Source: Symbiodinium sp. CCMP2592
Taxonomy: Eukaryota; Sar; Dinophyceae; Suessiales; Symbiodiniaceae
Direction of reading: 5' to 3'
DNA length: 64,000 bases
NCBI GenBank assembly: GCA_905221615.1
Contig: CAJNDT010004669.1
Span: 248,001 to 312,000, forward strand
Positions 20,481 to 30,300 of this stretch are shown piece by piece; the first letter of the stretch is position 1, and each line of letters begins with the position of its first letter. The translations under genes were made by a program, and so were the position numbers. The notes below the pieces were generated by a model. That model did no database searches. It was given only the letters and a program-made list of their open reading frames with translations, and was not told the origin of the DNA.

Positions 20481-20734
20481 ATACACATAATATTTGTATA
20501 GTATATATATATATATATATTAGTATATATATATATATATTAGTATATATATATATATATATATATATGCATGTACTGTACCAGAGCCTTTTGCTGCATG
20601 TCCTCGCTCGTTTCGTCCGCATTGAGTCTCCGGTGCATTTCTTTCGGCACTGGGAATTTTCGGAAATGCACGTTGTGCCTCGTGAGTCACGCATGCTTCG
20701 AGGCTTCGTCTCGCAAGAGCCCTGCGTCACGTGT
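20200..20734. repeat. Trinucleotide and (TA)n tracts, possible minus-strand exon
   Basis: Two (TA)n tracts lie at 20425-20475 and 20500-20568. Between 20215 and 20330 the minus strand has a natural-looking open stretch (SFPLVLNRSLQYSVEVIDSL), but without clear splice sites or a neighbour on that strand. I do not call it a gene. Confidence 0.5.
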
Positions 20735-21422
20735 AACACTCGTGGCCGCCTGGTCTACTCAAGGACTGGATGCAGAGCTGATGCAGAAGCTTCCTGCATA
20801 CCAGGACAGTCCGCTCTGCTCTAAAGTGGCCATCATTTCAGGGGATGGTGTTCTGGGTCCCAGCTTGAGCCTCCGACCTCTGAATCCTGGATCCGGAGCC
20901 AAGCCAAAGCCTTTTGGGAAGGAGCTTTTCTCGGTGCTCCAGCTTCAGGCAGGGTCTGCCTGCTGAAGCATCGGAAGCAGCAAAGCTGCACAGGGACATA
21001 GGCGGATCAGCTCGATGTTTGAAGCCATTAAAGTGGAAGAGACTTCATCCGGCTTGGACGCAGTACCCCAGCCATGAAGCCTCAAAACAGCGGGGTTTCT
21101 TATCCGCTGCCAGAGCCAGAGCCATGCGTGTCTGACTCGCCTCGGAAGCCGGAGATGTCGGACGCAGCCCTGCTGCCGGGAAAGCCAGCAGGGCCACGAC
21201 CGGGCCCAGGTGCTTTGACGGCTGATTCGTCCACGGCAACCCATGGGTACGCTTCATCAGCAGTGCCGCCGGAGAAGCCGCGCCAAGTCACTTTCTCAAA
21301 GCGTGAGTGCGAGATCCAGGAATATGTGGCCGAACCAAGTGGTGCGCAGCGCCGCAGGCTACTTCTGGAAGAAGCCAAGAAGATCTGGCCACGAACTTCC
21401 TCGCCGCCAGATGCTGGGAACT
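20735..21422 (+). CDS. Unidentified gene, upstream exon candidates
   Basis: At 20735-20950 the + frame reads STQGLDAELMQKLPAYQDSP then KVAIISGDGVLGPSL and PFGKELFSVLQLQAG. A different frame at 21010-21072 reads MFEAIKVEETSSGLDAVPQP. From ATG 21074 a third stretch reads through a Pro-rich segment to VTFSKRECEIQEYVAEPSG and RRRLLLEEAKKIW, ending at a good donor, T|GTAAGC at 21423. Frame changes imply small introns I could not place. Confidence 0.5.
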
Positions 21423-24400
21423 GTAAGCACTTGCGATCAAAGTCTCCTCAGGCCGCAAAGCTTTGCTCCAGTGTCGGTAAGGATGGGCTTGATTAATCTC
21501 TAGCCTCAGCTCCGCTGTTTTGGCAGCGATGTCGAGGCCAAAACTGGAATCCGATCCTTTTCGGTTCGAGCGTAGGCTTTATGAAGTTTTGCACCGACTT
21601 GCCCCGAGATGGAGGTGGAGTCGGACTGTCTTCTCTGATGGTGGCCAATGCGCGACCCTGTCTCGGATTTGGAGCAAGTGTTAACGATTGTCGTGTTTCC
21701 GTCCGGCTGGACCGTTTCAAGTGCTCAGTAGTTCGGCTGTCGGAGTGATGTACACTACTTGTGATGACTTGTGCTGCAGCCGCCCTGAACGCTTATCTAC
21801 GTGTCTATCGAGTCTTCTACTTGTACTTGCATTGAAGTGCCCCAGCTCTTGTGTTGCATTGGAGCTGCATAGGCATAGTTGTAGTATTGAGTTGATGCAG
21901 CAGCCTGCTGAGGCTGCAAGACAAAATAGGTCGGAAGGCTGCGGCTTTCCGCAATCTTCTCGTCTCGTTTCACCTCTTCCTTTCTATTAATTCCCAATTC
22001 CGTCCATGTGCCGCGCTCTGACTCTTACCCAGCAGACCGCAGCACGTCACCTCCGTTGCGAGCTTGCCCCAAGCCAGATCGGCGGATCTGTAAGCATGAT
22101 ATTGAGTGATTGCTAAGTCCGACCGTTACAATCCCAGGAATGATCAGGAATGTGTTTGCTGTAGGGGAAGCTTGCGACTGTATATAGTTGCAAATAGACG
22201 CTGCTCGGAGAGCTTTCGTCTATGCAGGTGGCAACCAGGAGATCGCAGGTCGTGTCCTGCTTTCTCGATCCGACTTGTGTGCTTTTCTCATTCCGAAATG
22301 AGGGGTGCCTTGTTCTGGAGTCCGTATAGTAAGGATACTACGTCTTAGTTAGGGTACTTTATTCGATTCGGAATCTCCCCATTTTGTTGCATTGCACGAA
22401 CTTTGCCTCAGACGGTCGAAGTCGAAAAGGAGCCTTTCGCTGTCTCTCTCTGTTGCTGATCTGGAAGGGAGTCGTGGGATGCAAGGAAACTTAAATCATC
22501 TTAGGATCCCTGCTATGATTTGAGGTATCTTCCTCAATTAAGGGCTCTTGGTGTCTCTGGGTGCTAGTTCTGTTCAGAGGTGAGCTACCTGGCGACCTTG
22601 TCCATGACAATCAAGGACGAGGAAGCCTCAGAGGCTTGGGCTGTTCTCGTCCCGAAACCCCAAACCCGAAAGCCCTGAAAACTGGAGGGAGTCGTCCGGA
22701 TCTTCGGGACAGTGGCAGGTCTTTGTGAAGGTGGTCTGTGCTATCTTCGCCGATCTTCATGACGCACGGATTCGGAACCTGTGCCCTGTCTGCTGACGGC
22801 TTTCAAGCCAGTTGCGGTTCGTTGCAGGGAGGCCTCTTCAGGCAGAGAGTTGTTGTCAGTGAGTTTCTGAGCAAAGCAGCCCGAAGCTGTTGAATACTGG
22901 GGTTCGCGAAGTAGAGCAGGTTTCGGGCTTAGCCGTTTAGGCATCGGCTCTTTAACTCCTGGGGTTTTCTTGCATCTTGAAGTAGTGGTGTAGTGGCCTG
23001 CACAAGAGGTTCGTGCTGCTGATGCAGATGATGGTTTTCAAGGAGCTCGAACAGGCCCTGGGGTTCTGAAGGGTTTCAGCGACCATAGACAGAGGGGAAA
23101 CACCGGCCATGGGTGATTGAAATGAGAGGGTCTTAGGTGCAAGAGAGCGAGTAACTTGGATTCCCAGAGCACAAATCTACCCCTCCCAATCACTCCGTGG
23201 CAGGGTGATTTGTTGATAGACAAAATCCTGCATTTGACACCCATTCCTGTAGTGTAGCATACTTGAGCGTGCCAAGGTTTTGTGCATGACATGACTTCGC
23301 CGAGACGGCTTCAAAAAGCTGCCATCTTGCGTCTGCAGGCACAAGAACTAAACCTTCGATGCCAGCCCCGACCCCGTGCTGCCTTATGGAGAAGCAACTT
23401 CAGGAAGCTTGTTGCCTCCTGTTTCCTTGAACTGTGCCTTCAAATTCTCATCGAGGGGCGCTTTCCCCGCTTTCATTCCCGGACCCAAACGGCAGCTGTG
23501 GCGCAGTCGAAGCACATCGACGACGTTTTCCTGCCTGCAAGCGACTTCCATGCAAGTGCTGTTGCAGCTTCGGGGTTCAAAGACCCCAGGCCTCGGTTTC
23601 GAAGGGCTCAGCAGCTTGCGGACACTAGTGCGCGGGTGTGCGCGGTGTGTTTCAAGTTGTTTGTTCTCGACAACGTAGGAACGCAGCGTGCAAAGATTAG
23701 GCACGCACCAGTCCCTCCTAGACGTATACTTTTCCATTTCTTGCAACGTGCTCTTGGGCCTCCTGCTGCCAATACCACCCCCTTCACAACATCTACTGAA
23801 GCGGCCATTTGGGCACTCCCGCCGGGGGGGGGGGGGGGTTCCACAACTTCGGCCATGCTGGCGTTCGATAGAAATTCGCACTGCCACTGTCTGTGAAGCA
23901 TAGCGGCGGCCGATGAGTTCTTACGAGGGGCCCCTAGTAAGAGACCTTGCAACACTCTGTCTTGGAGGGTTCAGACACTACGGAGCAGACCCCCCTCCCC
24001 CACTGCGCCATTCCAAGAGGTGGCCAACCCTACAGCGTAATGCAGGAGGCGGAGTTCAAGCATGGTGCGAGCATGCCCAAACCACACACGACATACTGCA
24101 GAGGGAATTTTGAACTTTCTGGCAAAAGACGAACTGTCACAAGCTTTGATGCTTGTGCGACCATGCCCACATCGCTTCTATTGACAGCGATGTTGCCTCT
24201 GTGCGCAACATAGTGCGCAACAACGTGCTGATGGCGATGGTGATGAAGATGTAGAACAGATGACGGTGTTTATGATGATGATGATGATGATGAAGTTCCT
24301 TACTGACACGATAAGAGCAGAGTGAAGTCGTGCCCAACTTATAATAGTTTATTGTAGGGTCTATGCGCATGCACCCTTTAATGAGTAATGTAGCCACTGT

Positions 24401-25269
24401 ACTTTCCGTCACCGTCATAGTGTAACCAACTGTCGAAAGCCGGAGTCTTCCCAGGCCGTACCTTCAAGCTCTTCTCCTTCTTCGCTTTGCATGAGGCCCC
24501 CTCTTCTGGAGATCGCTTTTTGTTTTCTTTTTCTCCCAGGGTGAGGTTGAGATCCTGCTGAAGTTCTTTGCAGTCGGAACTCGAGACAGTTCATATCGCA
24601 CTGCAGACCGCCTGGGGATTCCGGGCAGTTGATCCGATGCTGACTCTGTTGTATCATGCTGTATCATGCTATTTTATATTATGTCACTATGTTTTATTAT
24701 GTAATCTCGAGCCCGAAGCTTAGAAGCGCCTCCGAAGGCCGCAGCTTCAAACCCCAGGGCCCAAACAAAACGAAGCCAGGTGCACTTCGATTCGGTCGTC
24801 CAGCCGTTGATGGACCCGCTCGTGTGGGATGGGTCTTTGATGTGTTTCCGATCGGTCGCAGGATCTCATGGGGATGCGGAGGCGCTCTAGAGTCTAGCTC
24901 TGGAGTAGCTGTTGTTTCAGCCTGCACCTTCAGGGTCTCGCCCCGGCTCTAGTTTCAAGCTTCCCCGGAAGGACTGCCATCGAATGGACGAACAGAACCA
25001 GCCCCTGACCTTCATGGGACTGGTCACATACAAGACGCCCCTTGGCCTGAGCTGAATCCTGCTTCTCACCAACACTCCGCAGGAGAAGAGACACAAGCAA
25101 CAACAGCGAGAAGCAGCGCATGGCATGGCAGCAGCACCAGCAGCACCCGCGACTGTGGCAGTCGGGGACCCTTAATATTCAGACTTATCAAAATCCAATA
25201 CGATTGTGGGTATAAGGCCATGGAGGGGTGCCACGTATGCAGCCATGTGGCTGTGCAAGTGATGTCTTA
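20735..25269 (+). CDS. Unidentified multi-exon gene (exons scattered, incomplete model)
   Basis: Several + strand stretches have natural protein composition and splice signals, but I do not recognise the protein. Best supported are the last three to four exons (24540-24602, 24804-24881, 24960 to about 25053, 25083 onward), which agree in phase. Earlier candidates are 20735-20950, 21074-21422, 23366 to about 23678 and 24019-24130. The 3' end is either TAA 25173 or TAG 25267, depending on the splice frame into the last exon. Donors include GT (21423) and GC (24603, 24882). The start is unknown, and 21423-23365 may hide more small exons. No domain, signal peptide or membrane segment is evident. 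Confidence 0.55.
21423..23365. other. Mostly non-coding stretch between exon candidates
   Basis: It includes a family 1 fragment (TATAGTAAGGATACTACG near 22323) and a family 3 fragment near 23211. On the minus strand, 21797-21990 encodes a Gln/Tyr/Ala-rich stretch (QPQQAAASTQYYNYAYAAP) of natural appearance. With no partner exons I leave it uncalled. Confidence 0.4.
23366..24190 (+). CDS. Unidentified gene, middle exon candidates
   Basis: After CCAG at 23365 the + frame reads DPVLPYGEATSGSLLPPVSL, CAFKFSSRGAFPAFIPGPKR and onward, open to 23678. A 14-G run lies at 23825-23838. After CCAAG at about 24018 another open stretch reads GGQPYSVMQEAEFKHGASMP then NFELSGKRRTVTSFD. Competing frames are also open in both places, so the frame choice rests on composition only. 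Confidence 0.42.
24540..25269 (+). CDS. Unidentified gene, 3' exons
   Basis: A strong polypyrimidine tract and CCCAG at 24539 precede GEVEILLKFFAVGTRDSSYR (24540-24602, donor GC). Next is 24804-24881 (PLMDPLVWDGSLMCFRSVAG, donor GC), then from 24960 LPRKDCHRMDEQNQPLTFMG and LVTYKTPL. A last AG at 25082 gives either a Gln/Ala-rich tail ending at TAA 25173 or, from a GC donor at about 25045, a longer tail ending at TAG 25267. The first three exons agree in phase 0. Confidence 0.6.
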
Positions 25270-25289
25270 GCTTGTCAAACCGGTGCGCA

Positions 25290-25480
25290 CGGTGTGTGCG
25301 TACAGTGCTTCTGCTGCGAACGTGCGGGTGCACGTGTGTATACGTGCAGTGCGCGCGTGTATACGTGCAGCGCGCGCGGGGCGTGCGTACAGTGTGCGCG
25401 CGCGCGCGCGGGGCGTGCGTACAGTGTGCGCGCGCGCGGGGCGTGCAGTGCGTACAGTGTGCGCGCGCGTGTACAGCATA
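25290..25480. repeat. Alternating GTGCGCGC / GTACAGTGTGCG tandem repeat
   Basis: Imperfect repeats of CGTGCGTACAGTGTGCGCGCG, nearly all alternating purine-pyrimidine. Open in every frame, hence the Ala/Arg-rich ORFs there, which are not genes. Confidence 0.85.
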
Positions 25481-25599
25481 CGCAGATGCTTCAACTTCAG
25501 AGTGTTCGTTCACGAAGCTCTTGTGTTGCGTGAGAGTTTGAGGCACTGCTCCATGACACGCGGGAATATGTGGCTCCACTGACGACGACTAACCATACC

Positions 25600-26740
25600 A
25601 TGATAAATTGTTTGATACAATGTACATTCTGTAGTATAGCTGTATAGCTATATGGTATATGATACATGATGTATGATATATGATCTATGATATATGATCT
25701 ATGATCTATGATATATGATATATGATATAATATATGTTAGTTAATATTATATATGATTCATATGTGGTATATATCTGTAAGTATGGAGAAGCTGGTTCAC
25801 TGGGTCATGTCTTTGTAAATCATGACTCATAACTCACAACCCGTCGATCAGTGCTTCATGAACCTCAGTGAATGTTTCACCGACTAGGCGCCAAGCTCTT
25901 GAAGACTCTCGACTGTTGACCCTTCAGCCCCGTTCAGTCGACTGTAATCACCATGAGTTAACTGAGTCAACATAGATTTCTCCCCTCGACACAATGCACG
26001 CCCCTCAGAGGCGTGAACTGCTGTCCACGATAATACCTTGAATGACCTAGACCCTGAACAATCACTCTCGACTCTCGACCCTGTCGACTCGGAGACATGG
26101 ACTCTTATGCCACGGCCGTGGGCGGCTGGCATTTAATCCTGTTTCCTGGTTGCCATGGCGAGCGATGGACGATGATGAACCTGGGAACGAAGATCGTGCC
26201 AGGGCTCGCCGGTTGACAGGCAAGTTCCTTGCCACCAGCCACTTGTCTCGTCTGAGATTCTAGTCTCGTTGTGTGAGTCAACTGAGTTGAGTTAAGCATA
26301 CATGCCATAGGGTCAGTTTAGGCAAGAAGGATATCGTTCATGCTTGCTGGATGCATCTGTCGTCCTTCATTCTTCATGTAGGATCTACGCGCGACATCTG
26401 ACAAACGTGTTCCCTACCGGGAGGGAAACGCAAGGTCGTCGTCTTCGTGCTGTCCAGCGCCATGAAGCAACGGCAACTAGTCGATACAGGACTTGCGTGG
26501 TGAGAGTGAGAGTGAGAGCTATCAATAGTCAAGAGTCATGCGCACTGACGTGCCGAAGAGTCGGGGAGTAGTGAAGAGAAAAGAGTCATAGAGTAGCAAT
26601 CTGAGAATCGATGCTAGCTACTAGTTACTATGTAGATTTAGTTAGTTGTTGGATGTGGAGTCTGCTGGACGTGGCAGCAGCAAACACCGGACCCCAGGGC
26701 CCAAACCGTAGGCCCTAAACCCCAGTGCCCAAACCGACCC
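25600..26740. other. Intergenic stretch with TATGATCTATGATA repeats
   Basis: About 25640-25760 is built of ATATGATCTATG units. From 25860 to 26600 there are many overlapping GACTC/GAGTC words. No convincing exon or promoter motif is seen. It separates the GC-rich left part from the AT-richer right part. Confidence 0.55.
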
Positions 26741-26744
26741 TAAA

Positions 26745-26745
<1 letters not shown>

Positions 26746-26843
<98 letters not shown>

Positions 26844-26933
26844 GAGGGAGGGAGGGAGGGAGAGAGGGAGGGCGAGAGGGAGAGAGAAAGAGAGGAGAGA
26901 GAGAGAGAGAGAGAGTGAGAGTGAGAGTGAGAG

Positions 26934-27031
<98 letters not shown>

Positions 27032-27044
27032 CGTGAGCGTGAGC

Positions 27045-27075
<31 letters not shown>

Positions 27076-27090
27076 AGAGAGTGAGAGCCT
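26746..27090. repeat. 97-nt poly(G) run and GAGAGT array
   Basis: Positions 26746-26842 are G without interruption, followed by (GGGA)n and then a (GAGAGT)n/(GAGTGA)n array to about 27090. ORFs of polyGly, polyPro or Ser-Glu here are artefacts of the repeat. Confidence 0.95.
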
Positions 27091-27249
27091 TGCAAACGTA
27101 AACCTAAAAACTAAAAACTATACAAACTATGCATTGATGGTTCTTCCTAATATGACAGATCTCACCAGACCGAATGACAGGAGATTCGTGGAGCAGCATG
27201 CTGTTCGGAGGCAAGACGAATCGGTAGCCCTCGGAGCTCAAACCAACAG

Positions 27250-27363
27250 GAGGCGAACAACGGGTGTTACTGGAAGAGGGCAGTGGAAGACATGGACGGT
27301 CGAGATGATGTTGCGTGCCTCGACACTCATCTGCAAGTGCAGTGTTTCCGTTTCCTCAAGTGA
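27250..27363 (+). CDS. Exon, terminal or 5' exon near transposase-like gene
   Basis: AACAG precedes an open frame EANNGCYWKRAVEDMDGRDD then ACLDTHLQVQCFRFLK and TGA at 27361. Composition is clearly protein-like. It could be the first exon of the following gene or the last exon of another gene. A second stretch at 27455-27655 is open in two frames and is a weaker candidate exon. Confidence 0.5.
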   Translation, partial: EANNGCYWKRAVEDMDGRDDVACLDTHLQVQCFRFLK

Positions 27364-30300
27364 CTGAATCGATTCACGTGATGCTCATGTTCGGCTGCTC
27401 GCAGCATGAGAGACTCATGGGCTGTCGTGACGTGCATCGGCTTCTCTGACATCAGGTTCGGCCGACAGATCAGTGTCTCTGCGGCTGCCTCGAAGATTCG
27501 TGTACCGGCCATGCAGCAGAAGTCTCCGACCATGTTCAGTCTGAACAGTTTGGCTTTCTGGCTACAAGCGAGCACAACACACGTGGGACGAGCTGCTCGG
27601 CTAGTTATGGCCAGTTATGCTACTTACGTGTTGGTTGGGAAATGGTAGGATTTGAGACGTGATGTGCCTAAGACTACTTGTGGAAAAGTTGGACATTCCA
27701 CGTCACAACACGGTGCATGCATCAGCGTGGGATGCTGGGGGCTTCAAGCGTGTTGTGATGTGTCATAGTTATCGTTTGTCCACTTGAGTCTGGTTGCTGG
27801 GTTGCCGAAGATTCATTGTCACTGAAGATTCAAGATCAGGAGCCCCGACACAGCTGCATCTCGTGCTTTCTGCTCGATTGAGTTGTTTCGTAGCAGTGGC
27901 ATCAACAGCACGCCTTTGCTAGATTCCTAGAGTCTGCCTTTCCAATCGAACATATGGCGTCCCACCGACAGCCGCACCCGAAGCCGGAGTCTTCAGTTGT
28001 GGCAACGCATGCCGGCTCGCGTCCTGACAAGAAGACTACGATGATTTGGCAGAGCGGCGCTAGCCCCGAGGCAAAGGCCAAGAGCTTTGTCACACCACCG
28101 ACTCGTAAGAGTAAGAAGTTGGACAGCCCGGACCCATGCATGACTACACCGCCGGCACCATCGAAAAGGCCACGCAAGTCCACTTCAATACTGGGCGGCG
28201 CCGACGTGGAAGAGATCCCCAACCTCACGGCTTGGAGGACTGCCGGCCGAGGCATGATTGCCGAAGAGGAGTTGAGTGAGATCGACAACTTCGCCTTTCA
28301 GCGCAGGGGTGCGAGTGCTGCGGCGGAGCACGGGGCAGCTGCTGAAATGATGGTGGCTACCCACGTGGTCTTCGAGAGCGACAGCAGCCCTGATCCGATG
28401 AATCCGATGAATGATGAGGCGGCCCTCTTAAACCTGTAGCGGACAGTACGAGTCAAGCCAGCGCTAAGTTGGCTACAGATTCCACAGATCCTATAGATAC
28501 CGACAGATACTATAGATTCACTATATACTATAGACTATAGATTTATAGTTTACAATATTTATAGTTGATATGTTATACTTGATACGTATGGGATTCACTG
28601 TCGGATTCACATATATGAGAGGTTCCGTATGTTGTAGCTGTAACTATAATATAACACAAATTCACAAATTATAACTTTGTTTGTTTTGTTTAATTTTGTT
28701 TCTTCATGCCTTGAGTCACTTGAGTCTTTAACGGTAAACGGTAAAGTTACTTTAAAGTTTTAAAGAATTCTTCCGCCCCTTTCACCAACGCCAGTCCTGA
28801 TTCTTTAGTTGGGGATGGGGGGTAGGGTTTTGGTTTTGGTCTTGGGTAGGCCGGTAGGTAGGGTAGGGCAGGGAGGAGGAGGGGGAGAGGCAAACGGCAA
28901 ACAAAGAATGGAGGGAGGGGAGGCGGGGGCATGGGGGGAGGGTGTAGTAAAGTAGCTTCATTTGTAGGATTGACCCCACAACCCCACACTATATTTACTA
29001 GGACCCATACTTACTTACTTACAATATGTTCATTTCGATGACCGTGGAGGACCCAGCTGGGCGGCAACATGAGCCGTGAGCGCGGTGGACGAAGTGATGG
29101 TGGAAGGACTTCACGTGACTGAAGGGTTCGCGCTTGGCCCAATGCTAGCTTTGAAGTTTCAACTGTCAGTGTGTCAAGTTGCCCGCTGGGTGCGGCGGCC
29201 CAGGCACTAGACAAAGTTGGAAAACACATCAGTCTAAGACTAAGACTAACAATGTAAGGCATGACAACACACATAACTGCGAGGATCATTGTTTCGGTGC
29301 AGGGTCTGTGATATGTACAATCCGGTGCGACTGTGTAACGCACCATCCATCACTCGGTAGCAAGTTTGGGGAGAGGCCTCAAGTGCTGAAAGGAAAAGAC
29401 TGGATTTGACCGCAAGGGGGGTTATACTCAGGTACATCGCTGCTGTGGTAAGCTATGCGATGCACACTAGTGTAAAAATCGTATCGTAACTGTCATACTG
29501 CCATAGTTTGTTTTGCAGTGTGAGACAACTTGAACCGTCAGTCAAGCATGTCACAATCATCCATTCCCGTGCTGTGGTTGGTTGGTAAGTAGTAAGTAGG
29601 TAAGTTGGGCGCTTGAAGTTGCTTGGGACCGCTGACTAGACTGTTCGCTGCCCCAAGGTTCGTTGCGCTATCGCAGAGTTGTACACGCGCTGTTTGGCCG
29701 CTGGCTGCCAGAAGGTTCAGCAGGAGAGCCTGGGGATGTGAAGCGGACGGGTACTGATGTGGCGGTTTGCTTGCGGTGAGTCGAGCCTGGAGACCCAAGC
29801 CAACACAACTGCAGCAACAATTCTGGTGCTGAGAATACAACCAGCCCATGAGCCAACGTGAGCCTTCAACTCATCAACCATAGATTCGAGCACGGGGACA
29901 GCAAAGGGTTCGCTCGCTATACGTCACCCCGTCATAAAGTAAAGCAACCAATAGTAAACAGTGCCAACAACCACTGCAACTGTAACATAATAGAATGCAA
30001 TTCAGCGACGTCCTCAAAGCCCAGCAGGGAATCGCTGTGCAACACAGAATCGACCCAATCAGCATTAGCTCCCGCAGGTGATGGTAACCCCATGGTGCCG
30101 CTGGTAGATGCTGCGACGGTTCGTAGTACTTTCAGTTGGGCTCGCGATACGAAAACCGTGAAGCACTCACAAGTTGAGTGGTGCCGAATCGAAGCCATCA
30201 TTTTCCTCATGTCAACACCTGTCCACTCAGGCTCAGTGTCCGTGCATGTGTATATATTATTTCAACGTCAATGCAAACTCAACTACTACATGTACTACTA

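Noticed and set aside
21797-21997. Minus-strand Gln/Tyr/Ala-rich frame as an exon of an opposite-strand gene
   Set aside because: Composition is good, but there is no start, no partner exon and no other minus-strand gene in the window.
25172-25582. Arg/Ala/His-rich open frames on both strands
   Set aside because: They come from the alternating GTGCGCGC repeat, open in all frames.
26715-27095. PolyPro/SerHis and polyGly/SerGlu open frames
   Set aside because: They are translations of the poly(G) run and GAGAGT array.
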